A stretch of 59,580 nucleotides of DNA, taken from NCBI GenBank assembly GCA_002423615.1, contig DIKO01000006.1:1-59580 (forward strand). Reading direction: 5' to 3'. This document shows positions 34,939 to 42,825 of the stretch, piece after piece. The notes beneath the pieces were generated by a model that saw only the letters and a program-made list of their open reading frames with translations, was not told where the DNA came from and did not search any database. Every line of letters starts with the position of its first letter. Position 1 is the first letter of the stretch. A program made the translations under genes and the position numbers. The DNA is from Desulfobacteraceae bacterium UBA5616 (lineage in GTDB: Bacteria > Desulfobacterota > Desulfobacteria > Desulfobacterales > UBA5616).

Positions 34939-36120
34939 TTGATTTTGGAAAAGAATTTGATTGTCGACTCGGGATTAAGGGGGGTAACCGTTGCCAGTAC
35001 CCGTATCAGTCATGTGGATGGGGATGCCGGCAAACTCATTTACAGGGGGTTTCTGGTCGGGGACCTGGCCGGAAGCGCTACCTATGAGGAGACGGTGCAC
35101 CTGTTGTTGTTCGAACATCTGCCTGATAAAATCGAGCTTGCCGATTTTAAGAAGCGTCTGTCCACCCATCGACGGGTTTCGGACGAACTTATTAAAATTC
35201 TGGAATTATTCCCGACAGATGCCCAGGCCATGGATGTCCTGCAGGCTGCGACGGCGCTTATGGGGGCTTATGACCCGGACATCAGGGGTGTTGCAAAAGA
35301 AGATTTTTTAAATATGGGACTTCGTTTGATTGCCGGGATGCCGACGGTTGTGGCGGCGTGGCATCGCATTCGTTCAGGCAGGAAACCCGTTCCCCCTGAC
35401 CCGGATCTGGACCATGGGGCCAATTTCCTGTACATGCTGAACGGTGAAATACCGGCTGTGGACGAGGCCCGGTTTTTTGATGTGGCCCTGCTGCTTCATG
35501 CCGAGCATTCGTTCAATGCATCGACATTCTCGGCCCGTCAGGTGGCATCCACCCGTGCCCATATGTATGCCTCGATTTCAGCAGCCGTGGGGTCCTTATC
35601 GGGAGAATTGCATGGCGGCGCCAATGTCCGGGTCATGGAAATGCTCCTTGAAATCGCTTCGGTGGATGCTGTCGAGGCTTATGTGGAAAAGGTTCTGGAT
35701 CAGGGAAAACGGATCATGGGCCTCGGCCATGCCGTTTACCGGGTGGATGATCCCCGTGCCCATATTCTGGCCCCCATGGCCCTGGAAATGGGAAAAAGGA
35801 CAGGGCAGCCCCAATGGTACGAGATCTCAAAGGTGTTGGAAGAAAAAGGGAAGGCGGCCTTTAAGGCACGGAAGAATGCCGATATTTATGTCAATGTGGA
35901 TTTTTACAGCGCTTCCCTGTACTATGCCATGGGCATACCCGTGGATTTATTCACGCCTGTTTTCGCCATGGCCCGTGTGGCGGGATGGGCCGCCCATGTG
36001 ATAGAGGAGAGGTTCGCCGGCGCTGCGGAGAAACCCATGCTCTATCGTCCGGAATCCCAGTATGTCGGCAATTACTGCGGTCCGGAGGAGTGCTCCTATA
36101 TTCCCATAGACGAGCGATAG
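34939..36120 (+). CDS. gltA: Citrate synthase
   Basis: The 393-residue type II-like citrate synthase has the catalytic-region motifs L-L-H-A-E-H-S-F-N-A-S-T-F-S-A-R, G-A-N-V-R-V-M, G-L-G-H-A-V-Y and D-F-Y-S-A-S-L-Y-Y. The last includes the catalytic Asp. It condenses oxaloacetate with acetyl-CoA; a 2-methylcitrate role cannot be excluded. The start is TTG at 34939 after GGAGGG, with a second TTG at 34945. Confidence 0.92.
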   Translation: MILEKNLIVDSGLRGVTVASTRISHVDGDAGKLIYRGFLVGDLAGSATYEETVHLLLFEHLPDKIELADFKKRLSTHRRVSDELIKILELFPTDAQAMDVLQAATALMGAYDPDIRGVAKEDFLNMGLRLIAGMPTVVAAWHRIRSGRKPVPPDPDLDHGANFLYMLNGEIPAVDEARFFDVALLLHAEHSFNASTFSARQVASTRAHMYASISAAVGSLSGELHGGANVRVMEMLLEIASVDAVEAYVEKVLDQGKRIMGLGHAVYRVDDPRAHILAPMALEMGKRTGQPQWYEISKVLEEKGKAAFKARKNADIYVNVDFYSASLYYAMGIPVDLFTPVFAMARVAGWAAHVIEERFAGAAEKPMLYRPESQYVGNYCGPEECSYIPIDER

Positions 36121-36162
36121 CGCTGAAACGAACCGGTTCCACGCGAATCAGGAGAGATCGTC

Positions 36163-36996
36163 ATGTTTAAGCCGGCATTCGATCCGCTGCGCCTGAAATC
36201 CGACAACGATTTGGGATTTGTCATGCGCGGCAATGAAATCGCTCTGAAAAACATCGGAAATGGTTACGGCATACCGTTGTTTTCAGAAATCCAGGCATCC
36301 GGGATCGCGATTTCGCGGCCTCATTATTTCGGTTTGATGGACGGGCGGGCGTGTTTCCTCGCAGAGTTCGACCAGAGCGTCATTCCGGAAGGATTTGCCT
36401 TAAAGGGCATTGGCGAATTGTTTGTCCTTTTGGTTTCGGACTGGATTCTCGTTGCGGGTTGCGCGGCCCAGCTTTTCCGTTGGGATAAATCCCATCGATA
36501 TTGCGGCCAGTGCGGCCGTCCTATGGAAGACAAATCTGATGAGAGGGCAAAGCAGTGTTTATCCTGCAACCGGGTTTATTATCCCCGTCTGTCGCCGGCC
36601 ATTATTGTTGCCGTTTCCAGGGAGGACAAACTGCTTCTGGCCCGGTCCGGGCGATTCCCGGTAAATTTTTACAGTGTCCTCGCAGGATTTGTTGAACCCG
36701 GAGAAACCCTTGAAGAATGCATTGTCCGGGAGGTTTATGAAGAAGTCGGTATTTGGGTGAACAATATCCGGTATTTCGGAAGCCAGCCCTGGCCCTTTCC
36801 GGACTCCCTGATGCTGGGATTTACCGCAGAATATGAATCCGGGGAAATCCAAATAGATGGATCTGAAATCATCGATGCGAACTGGTTCTCCATTGACGAT
36901 TTTCCCGACATCCCTCCTGAAATCAGTATCGCCAGGCGTCTGATTGACCGGCATGTCGAAGCCTTTGGTTTCGGGAATGAACCTGAAAACACCTGA
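36163..36996 (+). CDS. nudC: NAD+ diphosphatase (NudC, Nudix)
   Basis: The 277-residue protein has a zinc ribbon, CGQCG followed by CLSCN, and then a Nudix box (G-F-V-E-P-G-E-T-L-E-E-C and R-E-V-Y-E-E-V-G). After the box comes S-Q-P-W-P-F-P, the SQPWPFPxS array that defines NADH pyrophosphatases. It cleaves NAD(H) and can remove NAD caps from RNA. The next gene starts within its last 20 bases. Confidence 0.93.
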   Translation: MFKPAFDPLRLKSDNDLGFVMRGNEIALKNIGNGYGIPLFSEIQASGIAISRPHYFGLMDGRACFLAEFDQSVIPEGFALKGIGELFVLLVSDWILVAGCAAQLFRWDKSHRYCGQCGRPMEDKSDERAKQCLSCNRVYYPRLSPAIIVAVSREDKLLLARSGRFPVNFYSVLAGFVEPGETLEECIVREVYEEVGIWVNNIRYFGSQPWPFPDSLMLGFTAEYESGEIQIDGSEIIDANWFSIDDFPDIPPEISIARRLIDRHVEAFGFGNEPENT

Positions 36997-37522
36997 AGAC
37001 CGGCTTCAGGCAAAAAGAACTGTTCAGGCGTTTATGCTGGGACAGTTGAACAGGGCGTTGCATGCCCATGCGGTCTTAGGTAAATCCGACAGAGAGCGCA
37101 GCCTTTTCCTGATAAAAGAATGGAAAAAAATTATCGTTCGGATGGAAGCCAGGGCCGTGGATCTGGGGTATTCCAGGGCATGCAAATCTCATATCCCCGT
37201 TTGCAGAGGCGAGTGCTGCAGATGGCATTTCCCTGAAAAACTGTATGATGTTGATTTTTATGTCTCTATCAGCGGAATGACGGCAAGGGATACCCAAAAC
37301 CTGGTCCGGCTCCTGACCGATGCGGGAAATGAAGCCTTTCAGTGCCCCATGCTGCTGGAAAAAGGGTGTTTCTTTGTTTTTGAAAACAGGCCGGCCATGT
37401 GTGCTACAGCCTACCCCTGTTTTGCGGGAAACGTCTATTGGAAATATATGGAGGCGGAGAAAACCAGGCTCGATGAAATTTATAAGGAAATCAAGGATAT
37501 ATTACAGTCCGTCCGGGATTGA
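36977..37522 (+). CDS. YkgJ-family cysteine cluster protein
   Basis: The 181-residue protein has clustered Cys residues (C-K-S-H-I-P-V-C-R-G-E-C-C, then a Q-C-P and a later G-C-F and M-C-A-T-A-Y-P-C) of the YkgJ/UPF0153 family, thought to bind zinc or an iron-sulfur cluster. Function is unknown. The ATG at 36977 overlaps the nudC end by 20 bases. It is followed by a good bidirectional terminator. Confidence 0.8.
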   Translation: MNLKTPEDRLQAKRTVQAFMLGQLNRALHAHAVLGKSDRERSLFLIKEWKKIIVRMEARAVDLGYSRACKSHIPVCRGECCRWHFPEKLYDVDFYVSISGMTARDTQNLVRLLTDAGNEAFQCPMLLEKGCFFVFENRPAMCATAYPCFAGNVYWKYMEAEKTRLDEIYKEIKDILQSVRD

Positions 37523-37582
37523 AGGTCGGGTTGTGAGAAAATGAACAATTCGTCATCCTCGCACAACCCGGTTATCTGAATT

Positions 37583-37610
37583 AAAAAGGTCCGCATGGAT
37601 GGACCTTTTT
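37583..37610. terminator. Bidirectional rho-independent terminator
   Basis: AAAAAGGTCC (37583-37592) pairs perfectly with GGACCTTTTT (37601-37610) across an 8-base loop. It carries an A-run on one side and a T-run on the other, so it can end transcription from both the YkgJ gene (plus) and the convergent lipoprotein gene (minus). Confidence 0.85.
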
Positions 37611-37634
37611 CGAATTCGGCGATATGCTGGAGGC

Positions 37635-37952
37635 TTATTTGGTTTCGGCGCCTTCAACGGTTTCTTTTACTTCTTCCATGGCTTCGGTTCCTGCCGCCTC
37701 AACAGCTTCCTTGGCTTCGGCTCCTGCCTCTTCAACAGCTTCCACGGCGGGTTGGGTTACTTCTTCGCCCATGCTCTGAGGTTCAGCCTGGGCGGGTTCC
37801 TGGACCGCGGGCTCTGTTGCTTCCTGTGCTTCCGTCCCCATCTCCTGGGTTGTTTCCGTTCCAGTGGTTGCCGGGGTTTCGTCCTTGCTGCAGGACACGG
37901 CAAAAAGAAGGAAAAAACATAACACCAGTGCCAGAATCGAATACCTTTTCAT
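37635..37952 (-). CDS. Small Ala/Glu-rich lipoprotein
   Basis: The 105-residue protein has a lipoprotein signal ending F-A-V-S-C, with Cys21 as the predicted lipid-anchored residue. The mature part is low-complexity, rich in Glu, Ala, Thr and Pro, with several E-A-T/E-A-V-E/A-E-A-K-type repeats and no other Cys. It is probably an unstructured or helical periplasmic tail of unknown role. Confidence 0.75.
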   Translation of the reverse strand: MKRYSILALVLCFFLLFAVSCSKDETPATTGTETTQEMGTEAQEATEPAVQEPAQAEPQSMGEEVTQPAVEAVEEAGAEAKEAVEAAGTEAMEEVKETVEGAETK

Positions 37953-38092
37953 TTCATTTCTCCTTTGTTTTGTAAATAATGTTTATTCGCACAAATTTAA
38001 ACAAATTGACTTGGAGACCTATACACCAGTTTATAAATCAGCACAAGTTTAAAATATTCCTCTGCCGGGAGAAGTGAATTAACCGTTCCGCT

Positions 38093-39115
38093 TTACTCCG
38101 AGGCCTTTAATCTGTTTCGGGCGCCAAGCCATTGTTCGAGTCTGTCGAAGCCTTCCTGAGTTGTGACACCGGGGAAAAACCCCAGATCTCTTTTAGCGGC
38201 ACTGATATCGTACCAATGGGAAGTCGAAAGTTCCCGGACGAGAAAACGGGTCAGTTGCGGTTCGCCGTCGATGTTAAAAGACTTGTAGATAAGTTCCATC
38301 AGGGCCGCGATAACCCATGCCGGTCCCACCGGGATGGATCGCCTGACCGGGGGAAGCCCGGCGGCTTGAAGTATCCGGTTGATCATTTCCCACACCGGCA
38401 TCGGGTCTCCCTGGCTGATGAAATAGGTGCGGCCGGAAAGTGCCGGATTTTTGCGGAGGTTATCAGCGGCCAGCAGGTGGGCTTCGGCTGCATTGTCGAT
38501 ATAAATGGTGTCGGCGACGTTTTTGCCGTCACCAATCCGGACAAGACGGTTCGCCCGCTGAATGATCCGCGGGATGAGGTGGTTGTCCCCGGGGCCCCAT
38601 ATCAGGTGGGGTCTTATGACGATCGTCAGCAGTCCCGGATCTGCGGCCTGGATGACCATCTGCTCGGCCATGGCCTTAGTCCTGGGGTAATGGGTCATGT
38701 ACGCCGCCGGGTAGGGAAGGGATTCATCGCCACCGGTCATGTTTCGGCCATTGTAGACGACGCTCGCCGAACTGGTGTAAATCAACCGACGAACCCCGTG
38801 TTTCCGGCAGGCCGCGATAACATGCCGGGTCCCCAGGACATTGGGTTGCCAGTAATCGTTGAATTTACCCCAGACCCCGGCTTTGGCCGCGGTGTGGTAA
38901 ATGACGTCCACACCCTTTGCGGCATTCTCCACGGCAGGATAATCACAAAGATCCCCCCGGATCTGGGTGACGCCCATGGCGGCGAGATCCGGGTGATCTT
39001 TCCGGGAGAAACTGAAGACTCCGGTTCCCCGTTTTAACAGGGCCCCTGCAATGGCTTTTCCTAAAAATCCCCCGCCGCCGGTGACCAGGGCCTTCTCATG
39101 GATTTGGTCCTTCAC
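38093..39115 (-). CDS. oleD: OleD, NAD(P)-dependent 2-alkyl-3-ketoalkanoate reductase
   Basis: The 340-residue short-chain dehydrogenase of the 3-beta-HSD/epimerase type has the nucleotide loop GGGGFLG (13-19) and the catalytic Y-x3-K at Tyr143 and Lys147 (Y-P-R-T-K). In olefin synthesis OleD reduces the 2-alkyl-3-keto acid made by OleA to the 2-alkyl-3-hydroxy acid used by OleC. The GTG at 39115 overlaps the oleC stop (GTGA). It is the last gene of the synthase-oleABCD set. Confidence 0.88.
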   Translation of the reverse strand: MKDQIHEKALVTGGGGFLGKAIAGALLKRGTGVFSFSRKDHPDLAAMGVTQIRGDLCDYPAVENAAKGVDVIYHTAAKAGVWGKFNDYWQPNVLGTRHVIAACRKHGVRRLIYTSSASVVYNGRNMTGGDESLPYPAAYMTHYPRTKAMAEQMVIQAADPGLLTIVIRPHLIWGPGDNHLIPRIIQRANRLVRIGDGKNVADTIYIDNAAEAHLLAADNLRKNPALSGRTYFISQGDPMPVWEMINRILQAAGLPPVRRSIPVGPAWVIAALMELIYKSFNIDGEPQLTRFLVRELSTSHWYDISAAKRDLGFFPGVTTQEGFDRLEQWLGARNRLKASE

Positions 39116-40809
39116 GGGCCCATCACTCCATGCCCCTTAATTTTCTTTTCCGCCCAGAGGGCAAGTTTTTCGCGGAATATTTTTGAGTTATGACGAATAT
39201 CCACTGGAAAGCGCCGGTGAAAAAGGAACGTATTGATGTTTTCCGTTAAAAAATTGCTTTTCGCCAGTTGAAGCAGTTCCTGTTCCAGTTCTTTCCTGGA
39301 GGTTCCTTTTTGTTTTTTGTTCAGTTCGATACAGATGACGGGTTTTTGTTCCGGAGGATTGCCTACCCCCACCAGGGCGCTTCGGGACACACCGGGATGG
39401 GTGTTGAAAATCGATTCGCAGGGAATGGTGAACAATGGACCGTTTTCGGTGATGACCCGGTGGCTTTTTCGTCCGCAGAACCAGATCCTGCCTTTGTTGT
39501 CACGCCATCCCAGATCTCCCATCCGGTGATAAACGGTTTTCCCCTTGATGATTTTGGACAATGCATTCTGCCTGGGCCGCTTGAAGTAACGGGGGGAGAC
39601 CAGGTTCCCCCGGACGACAATCTCTCCGATATCCCCATCTTCCACCAGAAGGGAATCGGACCATTGTTTAATGGGACCATCGTCAATCCTGATAATGTTG
39701 ACCTCCACACCGTCTAGAGGGAGACCCACGCAAATGCCATGGCCTTTTTCAGTTCGCATGGCGGTTTCAGAGAGTATTTCACGGCTGCCGATGGCCGCAA
39801 CCGGAACCGCCTCGGTGGCGCCGTAGGGCGTATGAATCTGGGCGTCATCTGCGAGCATCGTCAGGAATTGTTCGATATTGGCAGGCGTCACCGGGGCCCC
39901 GGCGGAGACGACCCGCCTCAGGGAGGGAAGACGGATGCCGTTTTCTTTGCCGAATCGTCCCACCCGGTTTAGGAGGGCAGGGGAGGCGAACATATTGGTG
40001 ATGCCCTGATTCTCGATGATTTCTATGATTTTACGGGGATTTACAAAAGCCGGCCGGGTGGGGTTCATATCGGGTATGACGGCGGTCATTCCCAGGGCCG
40101 GATCGAAAAGCGCAAAGAGCGGGAAGGTCGGCAGATCGATTTCGTCTTCGCCCGGATTGAAATAAGATTTGATCTGCCGGATTTGCGCGTCGAAGGTTTT
40201 ATGGGTATAAATCGCCCCTTTTGCAGGGCCGGTGCTGCCTGTGGTAAAAAGAATCGCGGCGGCTTCCTTGTACCGGGTCTGGGCAATGGGAAAGGGATCA
40301 TTTCCATGGTGCCGGATACGCCTGAAGGAATGTCCGCCCCAGAACCAGCGGCGGCCCACGGTGACCCGGATCCTGACGGTTTGAAAGTATTTCGGGAACA
40401 CCATGCGTAATAAATGGGCTTTTGGAATACCGACAAAAGCCACCGGCTCGCTTTGTTTCAGGCATTCCAGCATGCGTTGAATGCCCATGCCCGGGTCCAC
40501 GACCACGGGTATGGCGCCGATTTTAAACAGGGAAAAGGTTAATATGAAAAATTCAATTCCCGGCGTGACCATCAGGATGGTACGAGTCCCACGGGTGATG
40601 CCGATGCTTGTCAGGCCGAAAGCCATGGCGTCCGATTCGTTTTCCAGCTCGGAAAATGTCAGATGGGTGTAAGCAATGCGCCCGGCCCTGTCACGGGTTT
40701 CCGGGACCACAACGGCCCTGCGGTGGGGATGGCGCGCCGCAGCTTCCCGCAGATGGGATGAAATGTTGAAGATGGAATTGTTTTCCGGCAATGAATCGTT
40801 TGAATCCAT
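39112..40809 (-). CDS. oleC: OleC, beta-lactone synthetase (AMP-ligase family)
   Basis: The 565-residue ANL-superfamily enzyme has the ATP motif F-T-T-G-S-T-G-P-A-K-G and a Y-G-A-T-E-A motif. The C-terminal D-I-R-H-N-S-K-I-F-R-E-K-L fits the conserved Lys region of OleC-like proteins. OleC uses ATP to convert the 2-alkyl-3-hydroxy acid into a cis-beta-lactone. Identity rests on family features and on the gene lying between oleB and oleD. Confidence 0.88.
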   Translation of the reverse strand: MDSNDSLPENNSIFNISSHLREAAARHPHRRAVVVPETRDRAGRIAYTHLTFSELENESDAMAFGLTSIGITRGTRTILMVTPGIEFFILTFSLFKIGAIPVVVDPGMGIQRMLECLKQSEPVAFVGIPKAHLLRMVFPKYFQTVRIRVTVGRRWFWGGHSFRRIRHHGNDPFPIAQTRYKEAAAILFTTGSTGPAKGAIYTHKTFDAQIRQIKSYFNPGEDEIDLPTFPLFALFDPALGMTAVIPDMNPTRPAFVNPRKIIEIIENQGITNMFASPALLNRVGRFGKENGIRLPSLRRVVSAGAPVTPANIEQFLTMLADDAQIHTPYGATEAVPVAAIGSREILSETAMRTEKGHGICVGLPLDGVEVNIIRIDDGPIKQWSDSLLVEDGDIGEIVVRGNLVSPRYFKRPRQNALSKIIKGKTVYHRMGDLGWRDNKGRIWFCGRKSHRVITENGPLFTIPCESIFNTHPGVSRSALVGVGNPPEQKPVICIELNKKQKGTSRKELEQELLQLAKSNFLTENINTFLFHRRFPVDIRHNSKIFREKLALWAEKKIKGHGVMGP

Positions 40810-40854
40810 AACCTCATCGCTTTCCGTTTTGTTGGTGGTGAGCCCACAGCCCCT

Positions 40855-41745
40855 TCAGACCAGGGGATGTTCAATTAAAAACGTCCGTATGTGTTCCAGC
40901 ACCTTGTCCGGCACATCCTCCAGGATATAGTGTCCGGCATCGGAAAAAACACGGCATCGGGCATTGGGAAACCGGCGTTGCCACTCCCTGAAATAATCCA
41001 TATCAAACACAAAATCATGAGCGCCCCATAAAATCAACATGGGAATATTTTCGAGGCGGTGCAACCCCTGTTCGGTCTGCCGGACGATGGCGTAGGCCGG
41101 GTCTGATTTTTTCAACGGGATGTCCTGAACGAATTTCAGGGTGGCGGTCCTGCAGGCCCGGCAGTTGTAAGGGGCGATCAATCCTCTCTTAACGTCTTTT
41201 GCGAGTTTTTTTTTCGGCCCCATGACCAGAGCGCCCAGGGCGAAGAGGTTGAGCCCCAGTACGGCCGGGCCCGCAAGGGGTCTGATTCGCCGGATGACCT
41301 GAAGCCTGAGGGGAATTCTTTTCCCTCCGGGCGGCATGAAGGCCGATGTGTTCAGGATGACCAGCCGGCCGATTTTTTCAGGATGCAGGGTTGCCCAGGC
41401 CATTGCGATCATCCCGCCCCAGTCATGAACGATAAAGGTCAATTTTTGATTCAACCCGAGCTTATCCAGGAATGCGTCCAGGTCTTCAACCCTGCTTTTC
41501 AGATCATAGGGGTAGTTTTTTTCGTCCGGCTTTTCCGAAAGACCGCAGCCGATATGGTCCGGCGCCAGGGTTCTGAAGTTCCCGGAAAGGCCCTTGATCA
41601 GGCTGCGGAAGAAAAACGACCAGGTCGGGTTGCCGTGGACCATGACCAGAGGTTCTCCATGGCCTTCATCCACATAGTGATATTGAAACCCCCGGATATC
41701 CTGATAATGGGAATCGAATGGATAGAGGGGCTTGATTTTCGCCAT
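40855..41745 (-). CDS. oleB: OleB, beta-lactone decarboxylase (alpha/beta hydrolase)
   Basis: The 296-residue haloalkane-dehalogenase-like alpha/beta hydrolase has its nucleophile Asp108 in V-H-D-W-G-G and general base His272 in D-A-G-H-Y-I-L-E-D. OleB decarboxylates the beta-lactone to a cis-olefin. It follows oleA and precedes oleC by 45 bases. A GTG at 41787 overlapping the oleA stop is another possible start; the ATG at 41745 fits the usual family N-terminus better but lacks a clear ribosome-binding site. Confidence 0.87.
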   Translation of the reverse strand: MAKIKPLYPFDSHYQDIRGFQYHYVDEGHGEPLVMVHGNPTWSFFFRSLIKGLSGNFRTLAPDHIGCGLSEKPDEKNYPYDLKSRVEDLDAFLDKLGLNQKLTFIVHDWGGMIAMAWATLHPEKIGRLVILNTSAFMPPGGKRIPLRLQVIRRIRPLAGPAVLGLNLFALGALVMGPKKKLAKDVKRGLIAPYNCRACRTATLKFVQDIPLKKSDPAYAIVRQTEQGLHRLENIPMLILWGAHDFVFDMDYFREWQRRFPNARCRVFSDAGHYILEDVPDKVLEHIRTFLIEHPLV

Positions 41746-41783
41746 GTTTATGTATTTGCCCGGTAGGACGGTCTCCTGCGATT

Positions 41784-42824
41784 TCACCACGACACCCCCA
41801 GCATCAGGCAGTTCAGCCCGCTGCCGATTCCGAGAAATCCCACCATGTCGCCGGGTTCGAGAAACCCCCGTTCATGGGCGATGGCGGCGGTGATGGGCAG
41901 GGAAACGGTTCCGATATTTCCCAGGTATTGAAAGGTGGTGAAATCCTTGTTCCGGGGAAGATGGACGGCGTCCAGAATGGTCCGCTGATGGGTGGCCCCG
42001 ACCTGGTGGCAGATGATTTTGTCCGGTTGCTGGTCGGAAAGGTCCAGGATTTTTCTGAAATCGCTGAAAGTATCCATGCCCAGGACAACCCCGTTGTTGA
42101 GAACTCCCACGGGGTCGGTTTCCATGATCTGAAGGCCTGATGCGGGGATTCCGGTATCCGGCCCCCAGGTGCACAGCATATGGTGCTCCGGGGCACTCCG
42201 GGCTGCTCCTCCCAGAAGTTTGTGCCCGTTGACGGACAGGGATTTTTCAGTGAGCAGGACGGCAACGGCGCCGGAGCCGCCGGTCAAGGTGGCGATCGAT
42301 TTCCTGAAGGTTTCCATGTCTTTTGACGTCGTCAAGCGGTCGATGGTGATGTCGACGATCTGCCGGGCCGACTCGCAGGAGACCACCAGGCCGGCCCGGA
42401 TCTGGCCGAGCTCAATGGCATTCGCCACGAGGACCATTCCGTTTAAAATCCCCAGGCAGGCATTGGATACGTCGAATACCAGGGCTTCGGGCGAAAGCCC
42501 CAGCCCGTGGGCCACGGCACAAGCGGTGGCGGGTTCCAGATTGTCCCGGCAAACCCCCCCATAGATCAGCATGCCGATATCTCCGGACGAGATGCGCGAA
42601 CCGGAAATGGCCTTCTCTCCGGCCAGAACCGCACCGGTGCTCATTTTGAACCCCGGGTCCCAGTATCGCCTCTCGGTGATCCCCGTCATGGCCTCCAACT
42701 GGCCTTTCCTTAGCCTCAAGGTCCGGTAAACGGATTCCAGACGGTTTTCCAGATCATCCGATGTGATGACATTGGGCGCCAGTTCGTAGCCGAACGCATC
42801 GATATACACATTGTGATACAGCAT
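41784..42824 (-). CDS. oleA: OleA, thiolase-fold head-to-head acyl condensing enzyme
   Basis: This 346-residue protein is related to 3-oxoacyl-ACP synthase III. The active-site Cys123 lies in D-V-S-N-A-C-L-G, a conserved Glu in N-L-E-P-A-T-A, a His in I-C-H-Q-V-G-A-T-H-Q and an Asn in L-G-N-I-G-T. OleA joins two acyl chains by decarboxylation-free Claisen condensation to a 2-alkyl-3-keto acid. The chosen ATG follows the synthase stop codon by one base (TGACATG), indicating co-translation. Starting at this Met also gives the usual family N-terminus. Confidence 0.9.
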   Translation of the reverse strand: MLYHNVYIDAFGYELAPNVITSDDLENRLESVYRTLRLRKGQLEAMTGITERRYWDPGFKMSTGAVLAGEKAISGSRISSGDIGMLIYGGVCRDNLEPATACAVAHGLGLSPEALVFDVSNACLGILNGMVLVANAIELGQIRAGLVVSCESARQIVDITIDRLTTSKDMETFRKSIATLTGGSGAVAVLLTEKSLSVNGHKLLGGAARSAPEHHMLCTWGPDTGIPASGLQIMETDPVGVLNNGVVLGMDTFSDFRKILDLSDQQPDKIICHQVGATHQRTILDAVHLPRNKDFTTFQYLGNIGTVSLPITAAIAHERGFLEPGDMVGFLGIGSGLNCLMLGVSW

Positions 42825-42825
42825 G